From NCBI GenBank assembly GCA_018062165.1, contig JAGOSU010000023.1, positions 1 to 11,855 on the forward strand: DNA of 11,855 bases. The letters run 5' to 3'. The notes under the pieces are model-generated. The model made no database searches, had not been told where the DNA came from, and saw nothing but the letters and a program-made list of their open reading frames with translations. This DNA is from Minisyncoccota bacterium (lineage in GTDB: Bacteria; Patescibacteriota; Minisyncoccia; Phycocordibacterales; Phycocordibacteraceae). This document shows positions 6,350 to 11,855 of the stretch, piece after piece (the stretch's first letter is position 1; each line of letters starts with the position of its first letter). A program made the position numbers and the translations under genes.

Positions 6350-6907
6350 ATGGAAGACCTTCACCTCCAGCCGGGCGAGCACGTACTGATGGCAGTCAGG
6401 AAACACTGGCTCATCTACGTGGGCGCTGCTATTCCCTTTGCAGTCTTTGCGTACCTTCCGGTGCTTGCACTCGAGCTCTTTGCCAAGAGTCCGTTTGTAA
6501 CCACCCCGTGGGCACACTACGTCTCCCTCGAGAACCCATGGATACTCTTTGTGCTTGGAGCGTGGTGGCTCTTTGTCTGGATGGGCGCCTTCTCAAATTT
6601 CATGCGCTACTTCCTCGATGTCTGGATTATCACCAACAAGCGCATCATCGACGTCGAGCAAATCGACTTCTTTAGCCGCGAAGTGACGTCGCTCTTCCTC
6701 GACCATATCGAAGACGTTACCGTGCACGAGACAGGCTTCTTCCACACCCTCTTTGGGTTCGGTAACCTCATGGTGCAGAGCGCAGGTGCTGCAGACCGCA
6801 CCGAGCTTCCTGGTATCTCACACCCAAAGGATGTGCGCGACCTCCTCATGCACCAGGCAGGTAAGTTCGAGGAACGCCCACAGCACGTTATCGTTGATAA
6901 GAAATGA
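6350..6907 (+). CDS. Membrane-anchored bacterial PH-domain protein (YdbT/DUF304-like)
   Basis: A 185-residue protein. A short N-terminal stretch (QPGEHVLMAVRKHW) matches the segment that precedes the helices in bacterial PH-domain membrane proteins. Two membrane segments follow at about 20-43 and 63-84, then a cytosolic bPH_2-type domain (about 86-170). That domain begins DVWIITNKRIIDVEQ (90-104), the typical T-N-R-I strand pair, and continues LDHIEDVTVHETGFFHTLFGFGNLMVQ, the family's IxDV...FGxG pattern. Relatives are unassigned, or linked to membrane stress and bacteriocin resistance in Firmicutes. Its stop overlaps the next start in ATGA (6904-6907), so the two are translationally coupled. 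Confidence 0.87.
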   Translation: MEDLHLQPGEHVLMAVRKHWLIYVGAAIPFAVFAYLPVLALELFAKSPFVTTPWAHYVSLENPWILFVLGAWWLFVWMGAFSNFMRYFLDVWIITNKRIIDVEQIDFFSREVTSLFLDHIEDVTVHETGFFHTLFGFGNLMVQSAGAADRTELPGISHPKDVRDLLMHQAGKFEERPQHVIVDKK

Positions 6908-7401
6908 GTGAAGGCGAAACAATAAAAACAGACAAGGACCTTCGCGAAGAAATCGGCAAGCCGCCCGTGCGGAGTCCGGAGGTATACCAAAGTCTTCTTG
7001 ATCCGGAAAACGCTCTGCCGGCAGTCACACTCAGAGAAGAAGCACTCTCGGACGTAAAGAGTCCGTGGCGAAGCATGAAAATATATAACAGCAACGGAGA
7101 TGCTGTTGGTGTAGTGATGGTTTCCGACACAAACGTCCCCGGCACCACGTTCATAGTTGATATACGCCTCTTTGAAGGACATGAGAATAATCGTTACGGC
7201 CGCTCCGCCTATGTAACGCTCGTGAAGCAGTTGGCGTCGGAAGGTACTCGACTTCTCTCCGGAAATTCTCTCAGCCGAGATGCGCTCGATGAGTGGGAAT
7301 GGATGGTCAAAAAGGGGGCGGCACGTCTTGTGCTCTATAGAGAACCAAACGAGTCAGCAAAGAATCGCGGGTACTCCACCTCGCTGTACGAAATCATATA
7401 G
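6904..7401 (+). CDS. GNAT-like acetyltransferase (tentative)
   Basis: A 165-residue cytosolic protein. The first 50 residues are charged and probably disordered or an extension. From about residue 57 the pattern MKIYNSNGDAVGVVMV, TTFIVDIRLFE, then NNRYGRSAYVTLVKQLASEG (95-114), resembles the GNAT strand order and the acetyl-CoA pyrophosphate-binding loop and helix (usually R/Q-x-x-G-x-G/A). NSLSRDALDEWEWMVKKGAARL (121-142) resembles the late GNAT helix that packs before a final strand. The canonical QxxGxG is degenerate (YGRSAY), so the protein may be inactive or an outlier. It is coupled by ATGA overlap to the PH-domain gene and ends the prmC run. The gene call is firm; the family call is moderate. 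Confidence 0.55.
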   Translation: MSEGETIKTDKDLREEIGKPPVRSPEVYQSLLDPENALPAVTLREEALSDVKSPWRSMKIYNSNGDAVGVVMVSDTNVPGTTFIVDIRLFEGHENNRYGRSAYVTLVKQLASEGTRLLSGNSLSRDALDEWEWMVKKGAARLVLYREPNESAKNRGYSTSLYEII

Positions 7402-7405
7402 CCGT

Positions 7406-7434
7406 TTGGCGAGCTCGCTGGGTCCCGGTATACT
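7406..7434 (+). promoter_or_regulatory. hisS promoter (TTGGCG, 17 bp, TATACT), leaderless
   Basis: This is the best complete promoter in the window. The -35-like TTGGCG (7406-7411) is followed after 17 bp by TATACT (7429-7434). The ATG follows 6 bp later, so the mRNA should lack a leader. The spacer contains the 10-bp palindrome GCGAGCTCGC (7409-7418), which overlaps the -35. Confidence 0.65.
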
Positions 7435-7440
7435 CCCCAG

Positions 7441-8691
7441 ATGAGCGAACCTCTCTCAACTGAGTCCTACAAAGGCGTACGCGACTTCTACCCAGCTGAC
7501 TGGGCGCGCCTCTCAGGCGTCTTTGAGAAGACCCGCAAGGTTCTGCGCGCTTGGGGGTACGAGGAATACCAAGCTTCCCCACTTGAGCCCTCAGAACTCT
7601 ATGAGAGTAAGGGTAATGAAGAGATTATCCGCGAGCAGACGTTTAGCTTTGAGGATCGCGGTGGCAGGCGCGTAACACTGCGCCCTGAGATGACTCCTAC
7701 GCTCGCACGTATGGTTGCTGCAAAGCGTCGCGAGCTTCCGCTTCCCTTCCGCTGGTTCTCAATTGGAAACCGCTTCCGCTACGAGCGCCCTCAGCGTGGA
7801 CGCCTGCGTGAGTTCTTTCAGACAGACGTGGACCTCGTTGGTCTCCCAGAGGGAGAGGCCGACCTTGAGGTTCTCATGCTCGCGAGCGATATTCTTACCT
7901 CCTTTGGCGCGACACCGAACGATTTCGCCATCCGCATAAACTCACGCGCACTTTTGGGCGCTGCCTGCAGAGCGGTCGGGCTTACCGATGCCGAAGGGGT
8001 CAAGGCGTACTGGCAGCTTCTTGATAAGAAGTCGAAGATGAGCGCCGCGGAGTTCAACGAAGCTCGCGCAAGCACCAAGGACCCACTTGCTGCGGTTGAG
8101 GAAGCTACCGACCCCGAGGTAAAGGCTGAAAAAGAGAAGGTCATGGAACTTATCGAGACGCTCAAAGGACGTGGAGTAACGAATGTCTCCTTTGACCCAG
8201 AGATTGTGCGCGGCTTTGATTACTATACCGGCATGGTGTTTGAGGTAAACGACACGGACCCCGTGAACCCACGCGCGCTCTTTGGTGGTGGACGCTACGA
8301 TGGCCTCGTCTCCCTCTTCGGCGGTGACCCAATCCCCGCAGTGGGTTTTGCATTCGGTGACGTTACGTTCATGGACTTCCTTGAAACGCACAAGCTCATG
8401 ATTGAGAACGAATATGCTCCACAGCTCTACATCGGTACCCCGTCCCCAGAATGCATACCTGCCGCACAGGAATTCGCGCAGGAACTGCGGAAATCAGGCG
8501 CACGCGTGTTCGTCCACATCGGGAGCAAGGGTCTCGGCGACCAGATTAAAGATGCCGACCGTCGTGGCATTCCCCTCTTCATGGCGTACGGAGCAGACGA
8601 GGCCACAAGCGGAGAGGTGCGTGTTAAAAACCTTGCTAGCGGCAAAGAGGAGACCATGCAGCAGAACTCTGTCGCTTCATTCCTTTCGTAG
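7441..8691 (+). CDS. hisS: Histidyl-tRNA synthetase
   Basis: A 416-residue class II aminoacyl-tRNA synthetase that charges tRNA-His, essential for translation. KGVRDFYP (11-18) is the HisRS N-terminal signature near motif 1. RWFSIGNRFRYERPQRGRLR (104-123) is motif 2. VRGFDYYTGMVFE (256-268) is the HisA histidine-binding motif with the catalytic arginine R257. ALFGGGRYDGLV (279-290) is the HisB-type block, and IPAVGFAFGDV (298-308) is motif 3. The anticodon-binding domain (about 325-416) has the usual ARVFVHIGSKGLGDQIKDADRRGIPLFMAYG pattern in two parts (354-370 and 371-384). Length is normal. The ATG at 7441 is fixed by the promoter 6 bp upstream. The exonuclease gene follows after 1 bp. Confidence 0.95.
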   Translation: MSEPLSTESYKGVRDFYPADWARLSGVFEKTRKVLRAWGYEEYQASPLEPSELYESKGNEEIIREQTFSFEDRGGRRVTLRPEMTPTLARMVAAKRRELPLPFRWFSIGNRFRYERPQRGRLREFFQTDVDLVGLPEGEADLEVLMLASDILTSFGATPNDFAIRINSRALLGAACRAVGLTDAEGVKAYWQLLDKKSKMSAAEFNEARASTKDPLAAVEEATDPEVKAEKEKVMELIETLKGRGVTNVSFDPEIVRGFDYYTGMVFEVNDTDPVNPRALFGGGRYDGLVSLFGGDPIPAVGFAFGDVTFMDFLETHKLMIENEYAPQLYIGTPSPECIPAAQEFAQELRKSGARVFVHIGSKGLGDQIKDADRRGIPLFMAYGADEATSGEVRVKNLASGKEETMQQNSVASFLS

Positions 8692-8692
8692 C

Positions 8693-9271
8693 ATGCGTGC
8701 GATTACGTTTGATATCGAGACTAAGGCTGCATCGATGGTGCGCGGTAAATTCGATACCTCCGCCATGGAGGTTACGGTCGTGGGTATTCACGACTCAGAG
8801 ACGAATGAATACTCTGCCTTTTTCGTCGAGGAGTTCACTAAGCTCTGGCCCATCCTTGAGCGTGCCGATATGCTGATTGGCTTCAACTCCGACAGCTTCG
8901 ACATTCCCATACTCAATCGGTACTATCCTGGCGACCTCACCAAAATCAAATCCCTCGACCTCCTCACTGAGGTCTACAACGTACTTGGCCGAAGAGTGCG
9001 TCTCGATACGCTCGCACAGGCAACACTAGGGCGCGGGAAGACTGGAGACGGACTCAAGGCAGTAGATTGGTGGGAACAGGGGCTCTTCGACCAAGTAAAG
9101 GAGTATTGTCTGGAAGACGTAAAGCTCACTCGCGAACTCTACGACTACGCGCGCACTAACGGGAACCTCAAATACAAGGATTTGCGTGAGGTTCGAGAGA
9201 TGAAGATAGATGCGTCTGACTGGGAGAACGGGGGAAGCAGTCCCTCCCTCACACACACCTTGCCCTTCTAG
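8693..9271 (+). CDS. DEDDy 3'-5' exonuclease (RNase H-like, YprB/PolB-exonuclease type)
   Basis: A 192-residue ribonuclease H-fold exonuclease without a polymerase domain. The four metal-binding acids are visible: D7 and E9 in ITFDIETK (Exo I), D70 in GFNSDSFDIPIL (Exo II), and D142 in YCLEDVKLTREL (Exo III). Tyr138 four residues before D142 marks the DEDDy class. SLDLLTEVYNVLG and LDTLAQATLG lie in the usual position between Exo II and III. Relatives trim 3' ends of DNA or RNA; I cannot say which here. The gene starts 1 bp after the hisS stop, with no own promoter or Shine-Dalgarno visible, so it depends on the hisS transcript. An in-frame ATG far upstream inside hisS is rejected because the domain begins at residue 4 from 8693. 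Confidence 0.86.
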   Translation: MRAITFDIETKAASMVRGKFDTSAMEVTVVGIHDSETNEYSAFFVEEFTKLWPILERADMLIGFNSDSFDIPILNRYYPGDLTKIKSLDLLTEVYNVLGRRVRLDTLAQATLGRGKTGDGLKAVDWWEQGLFDQVKEYCLEDVKLTRELYDYARTNGNLKYKDLREVREMKIDASDWENGGSSPSLTHTLPF

Positions 9272-9274
9272 GCT

Positions 9275-9283
9275 TGGTATACT
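9275..9283 (+). promoter_or_regulatory. Extended -10 (TGGTATACT) of the DsbA-like gene, leaderless
   Basis: TATACT (9278-9283) is preceded by TG plus one base, an extended -10 that can work without a -35. It ends 7 bp before the ATG at 9291, within the 19-bp gap after the exonuclease. Confidence 0.6.
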
Positions 9284-9290
9284 GAATGGA

Positions 9291-9974
9291 ATGAAGCGCA
9301 CCATCCTGCTCCCCGGTGCGATTATCCTCGCCGGGGTCATCATTGCTATCTCCGTCTACATGGTGCGGGTCAACAACCTGCCTCCGGTTCCCGCTCCGGA
9401 CATTAGCGCCCTACGTCCTGTTTCTCCTGAAGAACACGTGGTCGGTAACCCGACTGGTGGTGTCGTGATTGTCACGTACTCAGACCTCGACTGCGCTTAC
9501 TGCAAGCAGTTCGAGCGCACCATGAGCCAAATCATGACTGACTACGGTGCAGGTGGCCAGGTTGCCTGGGTCTTCCGCCATCTTCCACTCGTCTCTAGCC
9601 ACGCAAACGCGGGGCTCCATGCAGAGGCAAGTGAATGCGTGGCGGCCCTTGCTGGTGAGGATGCCTTCTGGCGTTTCATTGACCTCATGCACTCCTCAGC
9701 ACCAGGCACGAATGAATTCAACCCGAACGCGTACACGTCCCTCTTGCCACAAGTGGGGGTGGAAGACGATGCGTTTGAAACATGCATGGCTGAAGGCCGC
9801 TACGTGAAGAAAGTCGAAAGCGACTTGGCGAACGCACTTGATATAGGCGCCATCGCTGCACCGTATAGCGTTGTGGTGGTTAAGGGTGAAGAGCCCATCG
9901 CTATTTCTGGCGCCCTTACCTACGGCGAGATGAAGATGATTATTGAGCAGGCACTCGAACAGCTCACTCGTTAA
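9291..9974 (+). CDS. Membrane-anchored DsbA-like thiol oxidoreductase
   Basis: A 227-residue protein. The N-terminus is a signal anchor (basic MKR, then a hydrophobic stretch at about 5-26), followed by a proline-rich linker (PPVPAPDIS), so the catalytic domain should face outside. The thioredoxin-fold domain (about 45-225) has the redox site DCAYCKQFE with C68 and C71, and the cis-proline equivalent P191 in AAPYSVVV. The insert between them is helical, as in DsbA/BdbD (Thioredoxin_4). C116 and C165 lie in this insert and could form a second disulfide. It probably makes or reshuffles disulfides in exported proteins. The start at 9291 is chosen because an extended -10 lies just upstream; the frame continues upstream but only into the exonuclease gene. 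Its last 11 bases overlap the convergent nuclease gene. Confidence 0.88.
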   Translation: MKRTILLPGAIILAGVIIAISVYMVRVNNLPPVPAPDISALRPVSPEEHVVGNPTGGVVIVTYSDLDCAYCKQFERTMSQIMTDYGAGGQVAWVFRHLPLVSSHANAGLHAEASECVAALAGEDAFWRFIDLMHSSAPGTNEFNPNAYTSLLPQVGVEDDAFETCMAEGRYVKKVESDLANALDIGAIAAPYSVVVVKGEEPIAISGALTYGEMKMIIEQALEQLTR

Positions 9975-10782
9975 GCTTGAGACGATAGAGTTCGAAGGAG
10001 TGTTCTCCTTCGAACATGTCTGAGGGGTTCGGAAGATAGACACGCTTACGTGCTACTTCCTCCGTTGCGTCCATAAGAAGGCGGTGGAATATTTTGAATG
10101 ACTCTTCTGCTTTCTCGTACTCAAGCACGTACTTCTTGAGCTGCGGACGTCCATCAGCGTTGCGGGTCTTTTTGCACTCGTACACGATGAAGCGCTTCAC
10201 TGGCTTATCAAAAATATCCTTCACCGTGTAGTAGTTGAAGATGGCCTGAAGCGCGAAGGCGGGTCGATCTGCGCCACTGGCACTGAACGACTGCACGAAT
10301 TTATGGTCAACCACGTCGACCGCACCAGGGTTCCCTTTTGATTCCACTACGAGGTCCGATATAGCCTTCACTGGAAGCAGGAGGCCAGGAACCGCCGCAA
10401 CCCCCTTCACCTCAGCGCCTAGCACCTTGTGTTTGGGAGGTCGCTTTAGATAGTAATTTACGGCCTGATAGTACTCGCGCTTCATTGCCTCGCGCTTCTG
10501 CCGCTGCGCTCGCTTGGTTTTTGCCGCACCGAAATTAATCTCAAAGTCCGCAATTGCATCCATGGACTCAGCACCAAGACGCATAGCGAGCTCCTTCTCC
10601 GCTCCACTATAGAAATGCTCGAGCGCGACATGACCTGCGGACCCGATGATAGACGCAGGGGTTCGTGGCGCGTCATAGATACGCTCTACGTAGCGCGTGT
10701 GCCAGGCAAGAGGATTCCGGAGGAACGCCAGGAGCGAGGAATGGCTCCAATAGGCTATAGGAAATCCGTCGGGAGCAGGCAT
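9964..10782 (-). CDS. PD-(D/E)XK nuclease superfamily protein (RecB/Cas4-like fold)
   Basis: A 272-residue protein that fits the PDDEXK_1 (RecB-type) nuclease family. YWSHSSLLAFLRNPLAW (11-27) is the usual N-terminal S-x-S-x-L motif. GSAGHVALEHF (47-57) supplies H51. GAEVKG (122-127) supplies the conserved Glu, ISDLVV (141-146) the catalytic D143, and VDVVDHKF (155-162) the D-x-K pair D159/K161. ALQAIFNYY (177-185) is the QxxxY motif. Cas4/AddB-style cysteines for an Fe-S cluster are absent. No helicase and no cas gene are nearby, so it is a stand-alone nuclease, plausibly in DNA repair. The ATG at 10782 is chosen because TATACT lies 6 bp upstream; an in-frame ATG at 10797 lies on the promoter itself. 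Confidence 0.85.
   Translation of the reverse strand: MPAPDGFPIAYWSHSSLLAFLRNPLAWHTRYVERIYDAPRTPASIIGSAGHVALEHFYSGAEKELAMRLGAESMDAIADFEINFGAAKTKRAQRQKREAMKREYYQAVNYYLKRPPKHKVLGAEVKGVAAVPGLLLPVKAISDLVVESKGNPGAVDVVDHKFVQSFSASGADRPAFALQAIFNYYTVKDIFDKPVKRFIVYECKKTRNADGRPQLKKYVLEYEKAEESFKIFHRLLMDATEEVARKRVYLPNPSDMFEGEHSFELYRLKLNE
9990..10015. terminator. Perfect 11-bp hairpin at the dsbA/nuclease convergence
   Basis: GTTCGAAGGAG, TGTT loop, CTCCTTCGAAC is a perfect hairpin starting 16 bp after the DsbA-like gene stop. It lies inside the last codons of the opposing nuclease gene. No U-tract follows on either strand, so it is not a classical intrinsic terminator. It may stabilise the 3' end of the DsbA message or block read-through. 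Confidence 0.45.
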
Positions 10783-10788
10783 CCCCAC

Positions 10789-10794
10789 AGTATA
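10789..10794 (-). promoter_or_regulatory. -10 box (TATACT) of the PD-(D/E)XK gene, leaderless
   Basis: TATACT on the minus strand lies in the 27-bp gap after the ATP-grasp gene and ends 6 bp before the ATG at 10782. The nuclease can therefore be transcribed independently of the ATP-grasp gene upstream. Confidence 0.6.
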
Positions 10795-10809
10795 CAAAAC
10801 GTGGGAGTT

Positions 10810-11855
10810 TTAGAGACCCGAAACGTGACCTTCGAGAATCAGGTCAATTACCTTCCCTTCAATGCCAATCGACTTAAGCAAACGAACATTCTCTACAAGC
10901 TCCTCTTGGTTTTCATACAGAAGGCCTGCGTTAAAGCGGTATAGATCTCCCTTACGGCTCATAGAAATCATCTGAAGAAGATGGTGGGAAGACTTTGGGT
11001 TGGTATATGCGAAAACCTTCGCGAAGGCCTCCTCAGAGCCGGTAAAGGTGCCGATAAAGCCCACTGCCTTCTTTGGAATAAGTCCACGACGCGAAAGAGA
11101 CACGAGACCAAAGGTGGCGGTCTGGCGGAAGTTGGGGTCAATAAAATACGGTTTTCCTGAAGTGGAAATCAGTACGTCAAGTCCTCCAACGCCATACCAT
11201 CCTGCCTTACGTACACTCGGTAAAATCTCTGTGGTAACAATGCGGAAAATATCATACAGAAGTGGATTTGCGATAACGTGGGGCGGACACACAACACTTC
11301 CCAGGAACTCGCCAACGTCTGTAATCACTTGGTGGTTGTAGCCGATAATCTCTATCGGTTCTTCTGCATTGAACGGTATGCCGAACTGAATGCAGTAATT
11401 CTCGACCGCTTCGACGAACTCTTCGATAAAAATGCCATCAATCACCCCTTTGAAAGTCTCCTTTGCAGCCTGGACATCTTCCACGCTTCTGCAGATACGG
11501 ACGCCATCCCCAGCGCTTGAGGACGCAACCTTTACCACGCAAGGGAACGGTACAGAAATCGTTGCGCTTGCGAACGCGGCCCCGTTGTCAAAGGATACGT
11601 AGCGGGCTGGAAGATAGGCTTCCGGAATATAGGTACCTAGATTGGTTTTATCATTAAACTGCGCCGAAAGTTTTGGATCTAGATGAAAGAGGTGGTTCAC
11701 TTCCCCATCAAGAAATGGCTGCGCCATAAAGAGTTTTCCTTCAGGAACAGTGTCGCGCAGTACGTGCTTCACTGCTTCGTTGCGCGCTGACCCACTTAGT
11801 TCATCGTTAAGTGCAGCTGGGAATTGTATGCAGTCTTCCTCTTTCGTCAGCGCAA
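10810..11855 (-). CDS. ATP-grasp domain protein, 5' end outside window
   Basis: The frame is open to the right edge: 347 codons are present and the true start lies beyond the window. A GTG at 11772 is only an internal valine, because the reading continues upstream with ALTKEEDCIQF and beyond. FPCVVKVASSSAGDGVRI fits the ATP-grasp lysine strand and glycine/serine loop. IFIEEFVEAVENYCIQFG fits the adenine-contacting strand. GWYGVGGLDVLISTSGKPYFIDPNFRQTATF fits the C-terminal metal-binding part, with acidic and Asn/Arg residues (D-x-N-x-R). These enzymes join a carboxylate to an amine or thiol using ATP; the substrate here is unknown. A C-terminal extension of about 100 residues, after RRGLIPKKAVGF, has no recognised motif. 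Related ATP-grasp ligases with an N-terminal pre-domain make small peptides, but no partner gene is visible. Confidence 0.72.
   Translation of the reverse strand, partial: ALTKEEDCIQFPAALNDELSGSARNEAVKHVLRDTVPEGKLFMAQPFLDGEVNHLFHLDPKLSAQFNDKTNLGTYIPEAYLPARYVSFDNGAAFASATISVPFPCVVKVASSSAGDGVRICRSVEDVQAAKETFKGVIDGIFIEEFVEAVENYCIQFGIPFNAEEPIEIIGYNHQVITDVGEFLGSVVCPPHVIANPLLYDIFRIVTTEILPSVRKAGWYGVGGLDVLISTSGKPYFIDPNFRQTATFGLVSLSRRGLIPKKAVGFIGTFTGSEEAFAKVFAYTNPKSSHHLLQMISMSRKGDLYRFNAGLLYENQEELVENVRLLKSIGIEGKVIDLILEGHVSGL

Noticed and set aside
6905..6907. TGA as a recoded glycine codon
   Set aside because: The PH-domain protein ends naturally here with an ATGA overlap to the next gene, and the nuclease gene also ends at TGA in its expected place, so TGA works as a stop.
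9964..10782. Cas4, suggesting a CRISPR locus
   Set aside because: No C-terminal cysteine cluster, no cas genes and no repeat-spacer array in the window. The motifs fit the wider RecB-type nuclease family.

Overview
The window looks like ordinary core chromosome from a bacterium with a small, dense genome. It holds sixteen genes on both strands. Most gaps are 0 to 40 bp, neighbouring genes often overlap, and the longest non-coding stretch is about 140 bp. By eye the GC content is in the mid-50s. I see no insertion sequence, phage gene, tRNA, rRNA or CRISPR array. TGA ends two clear genes (the PH-domain gene and the PD-(D/E)XK gene), so the standard code fits, and the UGA-glycine code of Gracilibacteria/Absconditabacteria is unlikely. 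The start signals are the most informative feature. There is almost no Shine-Dalgarno sequence, and a TATACT-type -10 box commonly lies only 6 to 8 bp before the ATG, so many mRNAs should be leaderless. Together with the gene set, this suggests a Candidate Phyla Radiation (Patescibacteria, probably Parcubacteria-like) organism. That assignment is an inference from style and content, not from a marker gene.

Layout. 2-172 (+) is the tail of a HAD phosphatase. It converges on a SAM methyltransferase (169-996, -), and the two share a CTAG that supplies both stop codons. A 36-bp divergent gap then leads into a 548-residue FAD-linked oxidase (1033-2679, +). purN (2699-3307) and an unrecognised 350-residue gene (3300-4352) follow as a translationally overlapping pair. 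After a 140-bp gap with two small inverted repeats comes a glycine-rich RRM RNA-binding protein (4493-4852). A strong bidirectional terminator separates it from a DUF1360-like membrane protein (4896-5363, -).

That membrane gene diverges from prmC across only 22 bp, with the two -10 boxes overlapping on one GTATAC palindrome. prmC starts a tight four-gene run (5386-7401, +): release-factor methyltransferase, two-helix membrane protein, membrane PH-domain protein, and a GNAT-like protein. hisS (7441-8691) has its own promoter and is followed 1 nt later by a DEDDy exonuclease (8693-9271). A DsbA-like membrane-anchored oxidoreductase (9291-9974) converges with an 11-bp overlap on a PD-(D/E)XK nuclease (9964-10782, -). 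Upstream of the nuclease on the same strand is an ATP-grasp protein that runs off the window (10810-11855, -).

Functionally this is a mix of housekeeping (HisS, PrmC, PurN), nucleic-acid processing (RRM protein, two nucleases) and cell envelope (DsbA-like, DUF1360, PH-domain) genes. I do not see a coherent new defence or biosynthetic system. The best leads are the leaderless promoter architecture, the shared palindromic -10 box, and the unknown gene coupled to purN.
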